In this document: in pieces, positions 60,366 through 64,000 of the stretch
Position numbering within the stretch: the first letter of the stretch is position 1
How the letters are laid out: each line of letters starts with the position of its first letter
Assembly: GCA_002390845.1 (NCBI GenBank)
Contig: DGQT01000039.1
Coordinates: 1 to 64,000 of the forward strand
DNA length: 64,000 nt
From: Chitinophagaceae bacterium UBA4407
GTDB lineage: Bacteria; Bacteroidota; Bacteroidia; Chitinophagales; Chitinophagaceae
Direction: 5' to 3'
Translations under genes and position numbers: made by a program
Notes under the pieces: model-generated
Told to the model about the DNA's origin: nothing
The model's input: only the letters and a program-made list of their open reading frames with translations
The model's database searches: none

Positions 60366-61979
60366 TTAAATACCACGCATTTGCAGAAGCTCCCGTTGCT
60401 TAAATGCCTTTTCAATTACGTTAAATCTTAGTTTGCGGGGGTCGGGCCTGCTGACGGGATTACCATCCAGTTCAACATCAAGAATCTCTTGTTTTTGATT
60501 ATCGTAAAGGGGCCAAACCGGCAAACCGTTACCATTAGGGTTGCCTGTTTTTGCAAAGTTTACCCAATAAGTGTTCATGATATGCGCTAACTCTTTCTCT
60601 TGGGGTGTTGCTTCGGCAGGGGCACCCCACCGGGCATTGAGTGTGTTGAATACAAACGAGACTTCAGATCCATGACCTGCACCATACTTTGCGAAATTCC
60701 GCATCGTTTCAGAAACGTAACCAAATTGATACACATAGGTTGGCGCTTTTTTAGCCACAAATGCTCTTGCAGTCATTCTTGCCGGCTCACCCCATACCCA
60801 ATCAGTATTAAATTTTGTTATGACTTCAGCAAATTCTTTATTGCCTTCGGGGTCGTATGCGGCTTTAGCCTCACTTTGCAAATCGCCAAATGTTGAAAAT
60901 AACGCTTCTTTAGAACTGGCAGCGCTAACAAAGCCTCCACTTATTTCCGCACTGCAATTTCCGATAAGAAGCGGAACATTTGCTTGTCTGCCCGCCTTGT
61001 AAGCGCTCTCCGCTGTTTCTACCACCAGTTTACCATCAAGGATGGGCCCTGAGTAAGTACGAAGGCCAGTGCTATCACTTTCTTGGCCTCCATCCACAAT
61101 TTCTTCCACGCTCAGGGAGCGGAGCTTTGCCAAAGCGTCCTCATCTGTGCTCACAATCTTATGTTTTCGGGCAAAGTTTACTCCGATTGTTTCTGCTGAA
61201 ACAGGATATAATGGGTCAGCATTTTCTTTATTTATCGGCCTGCCGGTGAGAACACCATCACGTCCACCACCTGATTCGCTGATAGCCTTATGGAACAAGC
61301 CTTTCGCAGCCGGTATAGTTAAAAGTGAATGGACCGAAACTCCACCTGCAGAAAATCCAAAAATCGTTACGTTGTTTGGATCACCACCAAAGGCGGCAAT
61401 GTTTTCCCTGATCCACTTAAGTGCTGCAATCTGGTCCATATAGGCGTAGCTGCCTTTATATTCTTCAGGGTGTTCTTTGCTCAATGCGGGAAACGCAAAA
61501 TGACCAAGTCGGCCTAGGCGATAATTAATTGTCGTCAGGATCACGCCTTGTTTGGCAAATGCATCCCCTGCCGAACCGGGGCCGGAACCGCTACCTCCTG
61601 TGAAACCACCACCATGAATCCAAACCATCACCGGTAATTTTGATTGCTTTGTGGCTGTAGCTGGTGCCCATACATTTAGAAAAAGACAATCTTCAGACAT
61701 AATTGCGGTAGAACCCGGGAAAGTACGCTGTGGGCAATCAGCGCCATACTTGCTTGCATCACGTACACCTTCCCATGACTTTACTGGTTGTGGCGGCCGC
61801 CAGCGAAATTCACCAACTGGTGGTGCTGCGTAGGGAATTCCTTTAAAGCTGGAGACTTCTCCTTCAGTTACGCCACGTAAAATTCCGGAAGCTATGGTAA
61901 CCGTTGGCGGTGTTGCTGTTTGTTGTGCATGTAATGAACCGGCAAACAATAATACAAAACCTGCAAGCAATTTTCTCAT
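60366..61979 (-). CDS. Secreted type B carboxylesterase
   Basis: 537 aa from the ATG at 61979 with signal peptide MRKLLAGFVLLFAGSLHAQQ. Alpha/beta hydrolase: PVMVWIHGGGFTGGSGSG (oxyanion loop), nucleophile Ser in FGFSAGGVSVHSLL (GFSAG where GESAG is usual), and the catalytic His in YGAGHGSEVSFVFN. It also has the paired Cys of this family around DCPQRTF and EDCLFLNVW. Hydrolyses esters in the periplasm or outside. First gene of the operon; divergent from an AraC regulator that probably controls it. Confidence 0.93.
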   Translation of the reverse strand: MRKLLAGFVLLFAGSLHAQQTATPPTVTIASGILRGVTEGEVSSFKGIPYAAPPVGEFRWRPPQPVKSWEGVRDASKYGADCPQRTFPGSTAIMSEDCLFLNVWAPATATKQSKLPVMVWIHGGGFTGGSGSGPGSAGDAFAKQGVILTTINYRLGRLGHFAFPALSKEHPEEYKGSYAYMDQIAALKWIRENIAAFGGDPNNVTIFGFSAGGVSVHSLLTIPAAKGLFHKAISESGGGRDGVLTGRPINKENADPLYPVSAETIGVNFARKHKIVSTDEDALAKLRSLSVEEIVDGGQESDSTGLRTYSGPILDGKLVVETAESAYKAGRQANVPLLIGNCSAEISGGFVSAASSKEALFSTFGDLQSEAKAAYDPEGNKEFAEVITKFNTDWVWGEPARMTARAFVAKKAPTYVYQFGYVSETMRNFAKYGAGHGSEVSFVFNTLNARWGAPAEATPQEKELAHIMNTYWVNFAKTGNPNGNGLPVWPLYDNQKQEILDVELDGNPVSRPDPRKLRFNVIEKAFKQRELLQMRGI

Positions 61980-62140
61980 GGTAATCATTTGTTTATTTCG
62001 TTAGCATTTTGTAGGACTATATATTTACAGATTACAAATATCATCGCATTTTTTTGCCCTCGCTGTATACAGATCCCGGTTTTATATACCAATATTGCTG
62101 ATTTGGAAATGACTGCTGCAAAAGACTTTTGGGAAACTGT

Positions 62141-62148
62141 AATTTTGA
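62141..62148 (+). promoter_or_regulatory. Candidate -7 element of the AraC gene
   Basis: TAATTTTG, exact fit to TAnnTTTG, 20 bp before the ATG at 62169. No clear -33 element. Confidence 0.4.
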
Positions 62149-62168
62149 AATGAAACACAAATGAGTTT

Positions 62169-63080
62169 ATGAATAACATTGTAAGGTTCGAAAATGTGAA
62201 AGACTACAATGCATTAAATAATCACGAAACGCTTCACCCGTTGGTTAGTGTGATTGATTTTTCAAAATCAAAGCCCTGGGTATGGCCTGGCGGTAAAAGC
62301 ATAAAAGTTAGTTACGGCATGTATGGCGTTTTTTTGAAAGAAGTTAAATGTGGCGATCTAAAGTATGGTTGCAACTATTACGATTATGAAGAAGGTTCAT
62401 TGGTTTTTATTTCACCAGGGCAGATTGTGGAAGTAGAAGATTTGGGAGAAAACTTTCAACCTAAAGGGTATGCACTTTTGTTCCATGCTGATTTAATACA
62501 TGGTACTTCACTCGGAAGGCATATACAGGACTATACTTTTTTCAGTTATCAGTCAAATGAAGCATTGCATTTATCAGAACGTGAAAGGAAAATCGTGCTC
62601 GATTGTTTTTCTAAAATTAAATACGAATTAGAACATGCAATTGACAACCATAGCAAAAAATTGATTGTATCTAACATTGAACTGTTTCTGAATTACTGCA
62701 GTCGTTTTTATGAGCGCCAGTTCATTACCCGTGAGAATGTACATAAAGGCATTTTAGAAAGGTTTGAACATTTATTAAACGAATATTTTCAAACTGATAA
62801 ACCACATACGATTGGTTTACCTTCTGTGGCTTACTGTGCAGCTGAACTTAATTTATCATCAGGTTATTTTGGTGATCTTATAAAAAAAGAAACTGGAAAG
62901 ACGGCACAGGAATACATACAATCGAAGGTGATTGATGTGGCGAAGGAAAAAATATTCGACATCAACAAATCTGTTAGCGAAATTGCTTATGAATTAGGTT
63001 TTAAATATCCCCAGCATTTTACACGATTGTTTAAACAACGTGTGGGGCAATCGCCAAATGAATACAGATTGCTGAATTGA
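62169..63080 (+). CDS. AraC-family transcriptional regulator
   Basis: 303 aa. N-terminal cupin-like sensor domain (about 1-170) and C-terminal double helix-turn-helix (about 205-300): LPSVAYCAAELNLSSGYFGDLIKKETGKTAQEYIQSKVIDVAKEKIFDINKSVSEIAYELGFKYPQHFTRLFKQRVGQSPNEYR. An ATG at 62161 runs into a stop after three codons, so 62169 is the start. Divergent from the esterase-AKR-cupin operon by about 190 bp, the classic arrangement for a regulator and its target. Confidence 0.93.
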   Translation: MNNIVRFENVKDYNALNNHETLHPLVSVIDFSKSKPWVWPGGKSIKVSYGMYGVFLKEVKCGDLKYGCNYYDYEEGSLVFISPGQIVEVEDLGENFQPKGYALLFHADLIHGTSLGRHIQDYTFFSYQSNEALHLSERERKIVLDCFSKIKYELEHAIDNHSKKLIVSNIELFLNYCSRFYERQFITRENVHKGILERFEHLLNEYFQTDKPHTIGLPSVAYCAAELNLSSGYFGDLIKKETGKTAQEYIQSKVIDVAKEKIFDINKSVSEIAYELGFKYPQHFTRLFKQRVGQSPNEYRLLN

Positions 63081-63150
63081 TGTTTCTATATGGACAGGCA
63101 ATGCTATGATTGTGCAGTTAATTTCTTTCCTCGGTGATAGCTTATCAGCA

Positions 63151-63250
63151 AGCCTACGCTTCAATCTACGCTTCGGTAAAAGCTGATTCATAATCCGAAC
63201 GTACAAGTGAGTGACACAACAGGCGATGATAGTAGTAATACAGCTTAGTA
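63151..63250 (-). repeat. Interspersed repeat, subtype B, reverse, with extension
   Basis: AGCCTACGCTTCAATCTACG and CTTCGGTAAAAGCTGATTCA (extension), then TCCGAACGTACAAGTGAGTG, ACACAACAGGCGATGAT and an AGCTTAGTAAAAAAAT-like outer end. It stops just before the last gene and pairs with 58795-58877. Confidence 0.93.
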
Positions 63251-63256
63251 AAAAAA

Positions 63257-64000
63257 TTAAACATTCCTGAACTTCAGCGGGCTGAGCTCCACATGTTTTT
63301 TGAAGAAGTTATTGAAGTGCGTTGTTTCTGTAAAGCCCAATGCATAAGCAATTTCAGAAACATTCCATGCACTGTGTTTCAGCAGGATCTTTGATTCCCG
63401 CACAATGCGTTCGGCAATAATTTGCGAGGTTGTTTTCTCTGTGCTTTCTTTTACGGCACGGTTCAAATGATTTACATGCACGTTTAACTGTTCTGCGAAA
63501 GCAGACGCAGAACGAAGATTTAATTCTTTGTGATTCTCATCAATGGGAAACTGGCGTTCCAGCAATTCTAAAAACAAATTGGAAATTCTTTGCGATGCAT
63601 TCATAGGTTGCTTTTCAAATTTTGCACAAGGCAACTTCATAGCAAAGTGCAACAACTCAAAAAAATGATTGCGTAATGCATCATATTTATGCAGGTAATC
63701 AGAACCCATTTCTTCAAACATGTTTTTGTAGATCGTTGTTACCTTGTTCACCTGTTCATCCGTTAACTCGAATACATGCGTGCCGCCGGGTTGAAAAACA
63801 GCATACTGATCAAGGTTACCGAACTGGTGAAAAAACGCTGGTGTAAACAAACAAAAAAAGCCACTTACAATTCTATCGGTGTATTCGCAGCTATAAGGTA
63901 TTTGCGGATTAGAGAACACCAACGCCTGTTTTCTTATTTCCACAACTTCATCGGCAAAATGCATATTGTAATTGCCTGTCACCAGCATAATCTTAAAATA
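63257..64000 (-). CDS. AraC-family transcriptional regulator, 5' end outside window
   Basis: At least 248 codons; the frame stays open past the Met at 63988 to the right edge and reads YFKIMLVTGNYNMHFADEV, which looks like the middle of the sensor domain, so the N-terminus is missing. C-terminal DNA-binding part: RSASAFAEQLNVHVNHLNRAVKESTEKTTSQIIAERIVRESKILLKHSAWNVSEIAYALGFTETTHFNNFFKKHVELSPLKFR. Not closely similar to the AraC protein at 62169. Target genes would be to the right of the window. Confidence 0.9.
   Translation of the reverse strand, partial: YFKIMLVTGNYNMHFADEVVEIRKQALVFSNPQIPYSCEYTDRIVSGFFCLFTPAFFHQFGNLDQYAVFQPGGTHVFELTDEQVNKVTTIYKNMFEEMGSDYLHKYDALRNHFFELLHFAMKLPCAKFEKQPMNASQRISNLFLELLERQFPIDENHKELNLRSASAFAEQLNVHVNHLNRAVKESTEKTTSQIIAERIVRESKILLKHSAWNVSEIAYALGFTETTHFNNFFKKHVELSPLKFRNV

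Noticed and set aside
1346..63250. CRISPR-like or integron attC-like interpretation of the repeats
   Set aside because: Spacing is irregular, both orientations occur, spacers are not of uniform length, and there is no cas or integrase gene in the window. The units do not fold into an attC-like paired-core hairpin by eye.

Overview
The window is a piece of a Bacteroidota chromosome, most likely from the Chitinophagaceae. The reasons are a type IX secretion/gliding pair (PorV, GldJ), DUF4292, DUF4783 and EnvC-like proteins of the Bacteroidota type, moderately AT-rich DNA, starts mostly without a Shine-Dalgarno sequence, and several TAnnTTTG-like -7 elements. No tRNA, rRNA, IS element, phage or CRISPR array was seen.

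Layout. 1-3404: translesion-synthesis locus with umuC (cut by the left edge), two 2H phosphoesterase-like genes (one with an intact and one with a ruined active site) and a divergent umuD-like gene whose Ser/Lys protease dyad is Ala/Arg. 3613-5857: radical SAM protein and a membrane glycosyltransferase-like protein. 6278-9964: Gfo/Idh/MocA oxidoreductase and two tandem DUF1080 sugar proteins. 10193-13240: korA (without korB) and a BI-1 family protein. 13330-16347: arsenic operon arsR-arsM-arsN1-aqpS-arsC with two matching operators. 16573-17715: aminotransferase. 17891-27038: surface polysaccharide cluster (priming transferase, glycosyltransferases, GDP-fucose synthesis, acetyltransferase, two sulfotransferases). 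27532-37175: housekeeping and envelope genes (ubiX, rpsA, envC-like, dut, ispF, porV, gldJ). 37603-44222: mrdA-rodA, an MBL hydrolase, DUF4783, gpmI. 44467-51869: MFS operon, alpha-galactosidase, galactokinase, GntR regulator. 52330-64000: M24 peptidase, aldo/keto reductases, a periplasmic molybdenum hydroxylase with its cytochrome c, cupin, esterase and two AraC regulators (the last cut by the right edge).

The most striking feature is not a gene. A repeat unit of about 60 bp occurs about 43 times, almost always between genes, roughly once per 1.5 kb. Its core is GTTGCGTCGCACACTTGTAC (subtype A) or TTGTGTCACTCACTTGTACG (subtype B). It has an outer end near AGCCCGGCT and an inner end near GTTCGGA. 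Read left to right, the units alternate forward/reverse in 37 of 42 neighbouring steps, so they form inward-facing pairs. About ten pairs enclose only 40-250 bp of spacer. About nine enclose one to four genes, and these are all accessory genes: the dead 2H protein, DUF1080 pair, arsR, membrane protein, GT-fcl-gmd, sulfotransferase-wcaF-GT, MBL hydrolase, cytochrome c, and cupin-AKR-esterase-AraC. The clear housekeeping genes lie outside the pairs. A second palindromic element (TCCCGA...TCGGGA) has landed in or beside the core of at least four units. Units also run into the coding ends of two genes. This looks like a very abundant, apparently undescribed non-autonomous repeat family that may bracket and move genes; the mobility is inference.
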